DNA from: Platerodrilus igneus
Taxonomy: Eukaryota; Arthropoda; Insecta; Coleoptera; Lycidae
DNA length: 64,000 nucleotides
Direction: 5' to 3'
NCBI GenBank assembly: GCA_036346225.1
Contig: JARFIW010001087.1
Coordinates: 1,116,001-1,180,000, forward strand
The translations under genes and the position numbers were made by a program. Numbering within the stretch: position 1 is the first letter of the stretch; each line of letters starts with the position of its first letter. The notes beneath the pieces are model-generated. The model did not search any database and was not told the DNA's origin. It worked only from the letters and a program-made list of their open reading frames with translations. Of the stretch, positions 47,236 through 56,342 are shown one piece after another.

Positions 47236-48697
47236 TATCTTTTCGTCATTAGTTTATCCATCTTGGGATTGGTTGGATGCGTACCTCCATTGATTTCTAT
47301 TCTGGGCTAGCCTACACATCTCTCTGAAACCTCTACAGCCTACATCTTTTACTATCTGTGTGCAGTAGTCTAATCTAGGTCTGCCTCTTCTTCTCTTTTT
47401 TCCTATCTCTGCTTCTAATATATTCCGCACTATTCCGTCATGCCGTAGTATGTGGCCTATCATCCTATCTCTACTATTTTTTACCGTTTTCTACATATTT
47501 CTTTCTTCCCTTACCATTTTTAGTACCTCTTCGTTCTTAACTTTGTCTGTCCATGATATCTTCATCGTATGTCTGTAGCACCACATTTCAAGGGCTCCAC
47601 TTTTTTCTTGTCCGCTTCTCCTACTGTCCAGGCTTCACAGCCGTACAGTGCTGTGCTCCACACATATGTTTTAAGCAATCTTTTCCTTGTTTCTATGTTT
47701 GTGGTCTTTGAGCACAGTAGTTGCTTTTTCTTGTTAAATGTAGCACGACCTTGTGCTAATCTTTGTTTTATATCTTTTGTGCTTTTCCCATCTTGCGTTA
47801 TTTGACTTCCTAGGTAGCAGAAATCCTTAACCTCTTGTAAGTTCGTGTTACACACTTGTATTCTTGTTTTTGATTTATTTTCCCCACCTTTGCAAACTAG
47901 AACTTTAGTTTTAGTTTTGTTAATTTGCATACCGTATCTCTTTGTTAGAACTGTTTCCATTTCATTAAGAGCAGCTTCTAACTCTTCCTTGTTAGACGCT
48001 AATACCGCTATATCATCTGCAAATCTAAGCATATCAATTTTTTGTCCCTGCATAGTAATTCCAAATGTCTTCCTGCATTTGACAGTTTTCATTGCCTCTT
48101 CTATGTACTAGTTAAAAATCAATGGGGATAGGGCACATCCCTGTCTCACCCCTTTCCTAATGTTTACTTCTCTACGTTCCTGCTCTAATTCTATTACTGC
48201 TGTTTGCTCTTTGTATAGGCTATGTACTATTCGTCTATCCATATAACTCATTCCAATCTTTTTGAGTATTTCAAACATTTTTTTCCAATTTACATCGTCG
48301 AATGCTTTTTCCAGATCTACAAACCCTATATACATGCTTTCCCTTTTTTTCTATTGTTTTCTCCATTATTACTCTCAGAACTAAAATAGCTTCCCGTGTT
48401 CCCCTGTTTCGCCTAAACCCAAATTGGTCTTCTCCTAGTATTTCTTCAGCTCGTTTTTCCATTCGTCTTTGCACAATTCTAGTTAATATTTTTGACACGT
48501 GTGCTGTCAAACTTATTGTTCGAAAATTTTCACATCTATCCGCGCCTTTCTTTTTTGGTATAGTTACTATGATGCTACGTTTGAAATCTTTGGGTATCTC
48601 GCCTGTCCCATACATATAGCTTACAAGTTGGAAGAGACGTTCTGTTACTGCTTGTCCAGCGGCTTTTAGAGTTTCTGCTTGCCCCTTATCTGTACTT
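47236..48697 (-). pseudogene. RTE-like LINE reverse transcriptase, 5'-truncated
   Basis: Reading on the minus strand: GEIPKDFKRSIIVTIPKKKG, DQFGFRRNRGTREAI, a frame change, VDLEKAFDDVNW, KGVRQGCALSPLIFN, then LRFADDIAVLASNKEEL with the catalytic F-A-D-D, and a C-terminal part VWSTALYGCEAWTVGE, followed after another break by MIGHILRHDGIVRNIL and RRGRPRLDY. This is the standard block order of RTE/BovB-like endonuclease-reverse transcriptases. The endonuclease is missing (5' truncation). Two or three frame breaks make it inactive. Clade assignment is from memory of motif wording. Confidence 0.75.
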
Positions 48698-48947
48698 CAT
48701 CATTTTCATCGATTTATTTTGAAAGTCTTCTCATGCCTAGTTTTGACAAATCAAATGGTATAAACTTTAAACAAAATTTAAGCAGAAAAATCTGGGAATG
48801 TTACAAAATCTATAATATTTTTGTCATTTCTACAAATCTACCGTTCATTTCAATGCACTTTCAATTCTTTTATGCACGTTCATTCATACTTTTCGTATTT
48901 GGTCTGCAGAAATTTGTACACAGGCTTATATCATTTTAGACCCTAGT
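48698..48947 (-). mobile_element. mariner copy 2, 3' part
   Basis: Minus-strand sequence corresponds to the C-terminal tail of a mariner transposase (diverged, many stops) and ends in acttcatcattttcatcg, an inverted match to the other end near 56342. It is separated from the rest of the element by Polinton-like element 2. Confidence 0.55.
48942..48947. repeat. 6-bp target site duplication of element 2, left copy (cctagt)
   Basis: Identical to 55131-55136. Confidence 0.85.
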
Positions 48948-50323
48948 CGTAGACCATTTAGTGACGAATCAGGCCCACATTTGCTCCAGCATCCACATTT
49001 GCTCCCACATCTGGACCAAATTTACATGTAAAAACCCACTATAAAGTGTTATTTTTAGGAATCTCCTCCTGCTCTCCTACTTGCTCTCCTCCTTGCTCGG
49101 ACACCCCCAACCATTTTGATTACGTCACACCAGCATTCTTTCCACCCGCGAGATAAATCTTTCTCCACATTTGCACCCACGAGATAAACCTATCTTGTTT
49201 GGTATCAATTAATATTAGAATTTTCTCAGCTACCCAAATCTCTAGGAATTTTTCAGATTGCATCATCCCCAAGGGAGCTACCCTGATTTTAAGATTTCTT
49301 ACCTGTAGCGACTTTTGAGCGTTCTTATAAATTTTTTTAGTAATGCGATACATTAAATTAGTTCAGAATTTAACGCAGAATCCAAATCTGTAAACAGATT
49401 TAATATTCGACCACGCCCTGCAAAATTACACACATACCTTCTAGCGAGCATACCGCGACCGTACCACTACTCGCTTTTAATGTTACACCATACTTTCTAT
49501 CTTGTTTAGCTCATCTTTCGAGATAAATGTACTTTGTTTGGTATCAGTTAATATTAGAATTTTCTCAGCTTCCCAAATCTCTTTAAATTTTTCACATAGC
49601 ACCATCCCCCAGAGAGCTACCCCAATTTTAAGATTTTTTGCTGGTAGCGATTTCTGACCGTCCTTATAAATTTTCTTTATACATGCGATGCATCTTGTTA
49701 GTCTAGAATTTTATGCAGAATCCGAATCTGTAAACAGATTTAAAATAGGACCACCCCTTACCATTTTACACACACCTCTAAATTATAAATTTCCTGCGGC
49801 TCATACCTAAAAGAAAATCTAAAACCATTCTTAAAACTTTTTATTACAGACAATTTTTACTAATACAGTTTAAATTTTGTAAACCACATTTCTAAATACA
49901 TATTCACAATTTTTTATTCTTAACCTAGAACTTCTCATATCGGCTTATACTTATTAATATTTATTTCTAAATAGAGCACCTTTTCCAAAGACCAACCGGA
50001 CTCACATGCTTCAAATTCCTCTGATTTTGTTCTTATGGTTTCGCTTAAGACCTAGTACATATTTTCTAGATTACTAGAAAACGTTATAACCACATTTTTT
50101 GTGTTAAAGGATTTCACATCGGACTTCTCTTCCCCCATTTTGGTGTAAACGCCGTAGAGTTCGCAGTAGACTTTTACTGCTGTATGTTGTATCCTTTTTT
50201 CATTAATTAATCGAATAAATTGTTCTTTCTGCTTCCAAAGAAACTCGGGCACTCCATCGTCGACACTGGCGTTCTTTATGCGATAGCTAGCCATACGGTT
50301 GTTAAACGCTGTGCTAATCATTT
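48948..50323. repeat. Left inverted arm of element 2
   Basis: Mirror of 53755-55130. It includes two subterminal repeat units (about 49175-49435 and 49515-49770) and the inverted 3' half of the zinc-finger gene. Confidence 0.85.
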
Positions 50324-50372
50324 TAATTTTATCTAATTTTATCCGCAGCTTAAAATTAAAATCGACACCCAA
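50052..50372 (-). pseudogene. Chimeric frame: orphan-gene tail fused to PolB-N-like segment
   Basis: A 106-residue frame reading GVDFNFKLRIKLDKIK, from the C-terminal tail of the 663-residue protein, joined in frame to STAFNNRMASYRIKN and the rest of the PolB-N-like domain to SNLENMY. The junction at about 50323/50324 is the inner end of the left arm. It arose as a by-product of arm formation; no evidence of function. Confidence 0.7.
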
Positions 50373-50383
50373 GTCCTCTATCT

Positions 50384-50761
50384 GTGGACACGCAACTACG
50401 CAACAGTGTGTGGGAGAAAAAGGATTTCATCCAATACCAACAAGAAGAAGTCGATCAAGCTAACAAGATACGTATGCAGGATATAGTGGGAAAGCTGCGG
50501 TTAAAAGATTGTCACAAGCTGCAAGAATTACACGAAGGAATGGATCTGGTTGTCGATGGAATCAAAGACTTTAAATATAGAGGCAAACTTCGGTACATTT
50601 TACAATTCGAAAACCTAGGCGGTCTTTATGTATCAAACTATTGGTTAGAAAAGGAGATAGAGGACTTGGGTGTCGATTTAAATTTTAAGCTGCGAATAAA
50701 ATTAGATAAAATTAAAACCACTGCAAACAAACATAAAGAAAGGAATGTCTTCTGTGTATAA
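50384..50761 (+). pseudogene. 3' fragment of the 663-residue orphan gene in element 2
   Basis: A 125-residue frame from MDTQLRNSVWEKKDF to the shared C-terminus (ERNVFCV), matching the last 125 residues of the protein at 13222-15213 with few changes. The same C-terminal piece survives in element 1's right arm, so this domain persists without the rest of the protein in two places. Immediately upstream (50324-50382) lies an inverted copy of its own internal sequence, making a potential stem with about 275 bases between arms. Confidence 0.75.
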
Positions 50762-50922
50762 CTTTGTATTAAAATTAAGTTTAAATGACTCCATGCTTGG
50801 CATTAAATATTTTTAAATTTGTTATGTATAATGTCAGAATAAACATTTTATAATAGTATATAACATTGTTCTTTATTTATAAAAGGCTGTAACGTTACCC
50901 CGAAATAGCAGTCGCACAGAGA

Positions 50923-51031
50923 GGGGTGATCATGGGCAGCGAGCATGGGCAGGGGTGCGTACGCGCAGGGGTGCGCATGGGCAGGGGTGTGCATGCGCTG
51001 GGGTGCTCATGGGCTGGGATGTGTCTGGGCG
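50923..51031. repeat. GC-rich 16-bp minisatellite in element 2
   Basis: Units ggggtgcgcatgggca and variants, about six to seven, in the same relative place as in element 1 (downstream of the orphan-gene tail). Confidence 0.88.
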
Positions 51032-51044
51032 TACACGAGGGAAG

Positions 51045-51245
51045 CGGATGTTAACAGTCACCAAGCATCCAATTCTTTATTTGGATGGTATCGAGTACTT
51101 GTCTGCGTATGTACCCGGAGTAAAAGAATACGATTTGCATACGCAGTTTATTAATAAAGTTAGTTTATCGAGGGAAGATGACAAAAGGTACATCATTCCT
51201 AATAGTACAACAATCTACGCATGGGGGTGTAAAGATATAAGATAG
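51045..51245 (+). other. Conserved short open segment after the minisatellite
   Basis: One frame reads HPILYLDGIEYL ... INKVSLSREDDKRYIIPNS and ends at 51245. Related wording occurs in element 1's arms: near 16745-16905 (frame broken), 12740-12935, and again just after the zinc-finger gene at 19950-20035 (INKISLSGEGNKKYIIPNS). The pattern INK-x-SLS-x(4)-K-x-YIIPNS held between diverged copies suggests past coding constraint. No start codon other than within the minisatellite (50955). Function unknown. Confidence 0.35.
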
Positions 51246-51249
51246 TTGT

Positions 51250-53330
51250 TTATATTTGTATGGATTTTGTAAATCTATTGTATATATTAGTTTTAAGATT
51301 CCACAGTTTTTAAGTTCTTCTCCCACCTTCCAAATCCTTCCGGCTTCTATCCTGGTTGACTGAGTATACGTGTTATCTCCACGTGGTATTCGCGGGACAC
51401 TGCGGTTTTAGATTTCTAGGGAAACGGTTGGTTAAAGCATATGCCTTGGTTAGCGAAAAAAAGGGTCTTAAAGATGGAGTTAAATAAAGATGGGCAAAAA
51501 TCAGTGATTTGGGTCTTTAAAAGACATAACTTTGTATGGGGTGGTCCTATTTAAAATCTATTTACAGATTTGGGGCCCCTAGAAAAATTTAATATTAGTT
51601 GATACCTAGCAAAATATGTTTATCTTAAAAGAGTGACTACCCCGCGTATAATAAATACAATATAACACTTGTCAACAAAAAAGTTGTAGGGAAAATTAAA
51701 GACGTATTTAATGGGGATCCAGTATTAGAATTTGTTGGTAGTAATGTTAAGTCCTACTGTATTGTAGGCGAAAAAGATACGATTAAAAAGATTAAAGGGG
51801 TTTCACGAAGTGTAGTTAAGTAAAACCGAGGGTCTTACAACCTATAACGAGCATATACCTCCAAAAGGAATGGACATGCAACTACGCAGCAGTGCGTGGG
51901 CGAATAAGAATGCTCTCCAATAAGAAATTAAAGTTTCCATGTACGTAGCACCAGTCATTGGGTAATGGTAGAAATGTTAAACCTATAAGGGCGATTATTA
52001 ATTGTGGTTTAGAAAAATAATAGTTTAATAAAATAGCTTAGACTGATTAATGTATATGACATATTCTCGTACACATCCACAAACATCTGTTTACGTCCAC
52101 AATGGCGATACCGGTAGTTTTTGTTTAACAAATAGTAGGAAAGATACGTCAGGTGTTAGTGCGTGGAAGCCCATAGGATCGTTGGAATCAAAAAGAACGG
52201 TGCGGCGGGTGTATAGTGGCTCCTCGTTAGAATAATCGAAAGTGGTTAATCAATCGTATTAAATGTTTAAATAAGCGAAAGTGTAAAGGCCTACATAAAC
52301 AAAAATTTGATTATCCGACAAAAAGTGCCCGATGTGCTACACTTATAAAGAAAGTATGGAATGGTGCTTTTTAGCGACCCTAACAGTAAAAAAAGAGCGA
52401 CTGACTTTTTCAAGCAACTACAAGAATAGCAGTAGCGCAGAGAAGGGGTATGCATGTATTATACAGTGCACAGTTGCTGCAAAATACGTTAGTTTACGCA
52501 TAGCTCGGATGTGTAATATGCGAAAGTGTAAAAGCCTACAGATGCAAAATTTAATTATCAGACAAAAAAGTGCGCGATGTGTTATAGAAAGTATAAAAAA
52601 AATGGTGCTTTGCATCGGTCCTAACAGTAAAAAGGAGAGTGACTTTTTCTAGCAATTACAAGAATAGCAGTAGCGCGGCGAAAGGGTATGCATGTATTAT
52701 ACAGCGCATTGTTAGTATACGGGAAGCTCGAACGTGAACAAATTAAATTTTAATCTATAATTATCCACGGTCGTAAAAATTGGAAATTAATGGTTAATTT
52801 TAATACCGCTAAGCATATACTTTCGCTTGGTGATTCATTTGGAAAATATTCAAGCCTACCATTTCCTAAAGTATGGCGTAGAAGTTATTTAAAATTAAAT
52901 TGCTTTATTAGTAAGTATTCTGTAGACAACAAGTTGGTATTTCCTTAGTAATGGTTTAAAGTGTTTTTATTAAGTTTATGCTTATAGTAGCACTGCATTT
53001 TCTACAGCACAACTTGCACACAATTTGTGTGCGTGTGCTATCACCCTTTTGGATTTTTAATATGCACGCGATCCGAATAACATGGAAGACGTTTCCGATG
53101 TTTCTACTAACGGCATTCGCACCATCGACGATGCGAACCAGGTGCATGCATTGGCGCTAAATGTATTGGACGAGCTGCAAGGATTATGACGTCATTTAGT
53201 TCCCCGCTGAATCCTCAACATCGTTCGGGTGTCTTCGGAAACCTTCGGTTTGCATTCTATAGGGTACATAAAGCAGGTACGCTGGAGTAAATTCTTTAGT
53301 TATAAGTTAGTTCGCTTACAAGTCAAGTCT
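51250..53330. other. Element 2 interior without supported genes
   Basis: Matches element 1's right arm 16930-19240, including the truncated subterminal repeat (about 51530-51640), and a block found twice (52330-52470 and 52560-52700, with acaagaatagcagtagcgc). Open frames here are short and not conserved between copies. Confidence 0.6.
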
Positions 53331-53358
53331 TATAGTGCGGATTTTGTTTTGTACTAAA

Positions 53359-54141
53359 ATGGTGCCTGCAAACGTTTTTAAATGCAACTCTTGGGGTGCC
53401 TCCTATACCTGGAAAAATGCTCTCAAACGGCACCAGAACAAATGTCGTGGTGTAACATCGTCCACGGTTAAGCTTATACATCCGCCCACAGCAAAGTACT
53501 TAAACTGCGGGTCTTGCGGTTTCGCTTTTACGAGAATGGACAACTTACTGCGACACAAGGAAAAACAGCACGGTATGTCATTAAGCCTTAAACGTTCAGC
53601 TCCGCCAGCTGTTAAAGGGACTTGTACGAAACAACCACGAATTATGTGTAAAGTATGCGATTTCGAAATGGAAAAGACTACGTATGCCGCACACTTGAGA
53701 AGCAACAGACATAAAAATGCATCAGTTACCGCTACTAGCGACGATGGTGTAGAAATGGTTAGCACAGCGTTTAACAACCGTATGGCTAGCTATCGCATAA
53801 AGAACGCCAGTGTCGACGATGGAGTGCCCGAGTTTCTTTGGAAGCAGAAAGAACGATTTATTCGATTAATTAGTGAAAAAAGGATACAACATACAGCAGT
53901 AAAAGTCTACTGCGAACTCTACGGCGTTTACACCAAAATGGGGGAAGAGAAGTCCGATGTGAAATCCTTTAACACAAAAAATGTGGTTATAACGTTTTCT
54001 AGTAATCTGGAAAATATGTACGAGGTCTTAAGCGAAACCATAAGAACAAAATCGGAGGAATTTGAAACATGTGAGTCCGGTTGGTCTTTGGAAAAGGTGC
54101 TCTATTTAGAAATAAATATTAATAAGTATAAGCCGATATGA
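53359..54141 (+). CDS. Zinc-finger/PolB-N-like protein, longest copy
   Basis: A 260-residue protein from the conserved ATG. The first finger is damaged: CNSW replaces CEPC, so its second Cys is lost. Fingers two (CGSC...H...H) and three (CKVC...H...H) are intact. The C-terminal domain continues beyond the element 1 copy: VKSFNTKNVVITFSSN, then FETCESGWSLEKVLYLEINI, and stops at NKYKPI. In Polinton-type PolB proteins, as I recall them, SGW-L is followed by a GSSYI-LP segment and then the polymerase proper; here a TGA comes first and no polymerase follows. The 3' half lies in the right inverted arm, so it is duplicated at 50052-50323. DNA binding is likely; polymerase activity is not. Confidence 0.75.
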   Translation: MVPANVFKCNSWGASYTWKNALKRHQNKCRGVTSSTVKLIHPPTAKYLNCGSCGFAFTRMDNLLRHKEKQHGMSLSLKRSAPPAVKGTCTKQPRIMCKVCDFEMEKTTYAAHLRSNRHKNASVTATSDDGVEMVSTAFNNRMASYRIKNASVDDGVPEFLWKQKERFIRLISEKRIQHTAVKVYCELYGVYTKMGEEKSDVKSFNTKNVVITFSSNLENMYEVLSETIRTKSEEFETCESGWSLEKVLYLEININKYKPI

Positions 54142-55130
54142 GAAGTTCTAGGTTAAGAATAAAAAATTGTGAATATGTATTTAGAAATGTGGTTTACAAA
54201 ATTTAAACTGTATTAGTAAAAATTGTCTGTAATAAAAAGTTTTAAGAATGGTTTTTAGATTTTCTTTTAGGTATGAGCCGCAGGAAATTTATAATTTAGA
54301 GGGTGTGTGTAAAATGGTAAGAGGTGGTCCTATTTTAAATCTGTTTACAGATTCGGATTCTGCATAAAATTCTAGACTAACAAGATGCATCGCATGTATA
54401 AACAAAATTTATAAGGACGGTCAGAAATCGCTACCAGCAAAAAATCTTAAAATTGGGGTAGCTCTCTGGGGGATGGTGCTATGTGAAAAATTTAAAGAGA
54501 TTTGGGTAACTGAGAAAATTCTAATATTAATTGATACCAAACAAAGTACATTTATCTCGAAAGATGAGCTAAACAAGATAGAAAGTATGGTGTAACATTA
54601 CAAGCGAGTAGTGGTACGGTCGCGGTATGCTCGCTAGAAGGTATGTGTGTAATTTTGCAGGGCGTGGTTGAATATTAAATCTGTTTACAGATTTGGATTC
54701 TGCGTAAAATTCTGAACTAATTTAATGTATTGCATGACTAAAAAAATTTATAAGAACGCTCAAAGGTCGCTACAGGTAAGAAATCTTAAAATCAGGGTAG
54801 CTCCCTTGGGGATGATGCAATCTGAAAAATTCCTAGAGATTTGGGTAGCTGAGAAAATTCTAATATTAATTGATACCAAACAAGATAGGTTTATCTCGTG
54901 GGTGCAAATGTGGAGAAAGATTTATCTCGCGGGTGGAAAGAATGCCGGTATGACGTAATCAAAATGGTTGGGGGTGTCCGAGCAAGGAGGAGAGCAAGGA
55001 GGAGAGCAGGAGGAGATTCCTAAAAATAAGACTTTATAGTGGGTTTTTACATGTAAATTTGGTCCAGATGTGGGAGCAAATGTGGATGCTGGAGCAAATG
55101 TGGGCCTGATTCGTCACTAAATGGTCTACT
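53755..55130. repeat. Right inverted arm of element 2
   Basis: Mirror of 48948-50323. Two subterminal units at about 54306-54560 and 54645-54902, each with aaatctgtttacagatt and ctaatattaattgatacc. The second contains the frame 54725-54958. Confidence 0.85.
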
Positions 55131-55136
55131 CCTAGT
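55131..55136. repeat. 6-bp target site duplication of element 2, right copy (cctagt)
   Basis: Identical to 48942-48947. Confidence 0.85.
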
Positions 55137-56342
55137 TCTAGTTTGTGACATTGATTTTTACACTTTTTGTTTAAGGAAACCCTAAAGAAAAAAATCGAGT
55201 GGCGTTAAGTCGAGGGATATCGCCAGCCTCTCAATCTCGCTACTCAATGGTTTTTAAAATGTTTATTTAACAATTTTCTTACCAAAACAGCGTTATGAAT
55301 AGGACTATCATCTAACTGGAATTTTAAATTAAGGCGATTCTGTAATGATAAATCAGCCAATGCATTCCAATATTGTTTTCAAGAAAATAAAAAATCCGTT
55401 GCCATTTAAATTACCCTCAAAAAAGGAAAGACTAATTAATCTGTCATTTAGTTTTCCGCAGCAAACGTTAACTTTTTTGCGAATATTCATTTTTTCGCAT
55501 TAATGAGGAATTTTGGATTCTCAGTTGACCAGTACCGGCAGTTTAGTCTTGAAACAGCTCCATTTGTAGTAAATGTCGCTTCATCGCAAAATACAATCTT
55601 ATTCAAAAAATTAGGATTATTTAGATATTCTCCTGAACTCAATCGCAAAACTCTAATCGTCTTTCCACATCCCCCATTTCCAATGTATGAAAAATTTTAG
55701 GCTTAAAAGGATTTATTTTGTTTTTATTGCTAGCATCTTCTTATACCCGCTTGGGGTATATCAAGGTTTAGATAGCCGTTCTAAGACTAGTCCGGGAGTT
55801 GTTAAAGTATTCCAAAATTTGGTAATTATTTTTCAATACTTCAGGACGTGCATTTTGCCTGGTTCTAAGCAAATTTCTGGAAACACAATCTGTCTCATTG
55901 GACACTTTGTTAATGTGCTGTACAGTAACTCAGGCTTACTCGTCTATCAGGATGTCTATTATTGAATTCTATCGTAGCTTCTCTTAAACAACGCATATTA
56001 TCACCGACAAGACGTACAATTTTTTTTGTCTCTTGCAGTTATATTTCCCATTATCATTAACTTTAGAGAAACTGTGATAACTTTCTTACACCTAAAGCCA
56101 CTTTTGACAATGAATTGTTTCGTTGTTTATGCAGGGATAATTAGATTTTCATAATAAATTTATAAAAATGGTATAGAATTGTCCATGTTTGATTAAGCTA
56201 CAAAATTGTTATTACTCAACAAATTTTGCTAAAATTTGGTGGAGGACCGTTTTGAGGGGTGCTCAATTAGTTGGCATGCACAGATTTTTATCAAAGTAAT
56301 CTCTAATATGAAATCTTTCAATTTTACTCTTAAAACTGAAGT
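55137..56342 (-). pseudogene. mariner copy 2, main part, with decayed transposase
   Basis: Minus-strand reading finds, from about 56060 leftward, an N-terminal helix-turn-helix region (REATIEFNNRHPDR), then [16 protein letters not shown] with the first catalytic Asp, WSTENPKF, and LDLTPLDFF near 55190, which contains the third acidic position. Several stops and shifts occur, including around the expected QDGAP-H block. The right end near 56342 is an inverted match to 48698. Element 2 has inserted in the transposase tail. Confidence 0.68.

Larger units (their letters stand above)
48948..55130. mobile_element. Polinton-like element 2 (6,183 bp)
   Basis: The right end finishes ...ggtctact; the left begins cgtagacc, which is the expected agtagacc with one substitution in the first base. 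The 6-bp cctagt duplication on both sides fixes these ends. Inverted arms: 48948-50323 and 53755-55130 (about 1,376 bp each). Gene content: a chimeric frame, the 3' fragment of the 663-residue orphan gene, the GC minisatellite, and one nearly full zinc-finger/PolB-N-like gene. It lacks the element 1 centre (663-residue gene 5' part, 10-bp array, hairpins). It sits inside mariner copy 2. Confidence 0.85.

Noticed and set aside
47569..48619. Plus-strand open frames in the LINE region
   Set aside because: They are antisense readings of the reverse transcriptase, which is clearly on the minus strand.
55503..55965. Plus-strand open frames
   Set aside because: Antisense readings of the mariner transposase of copy 2.
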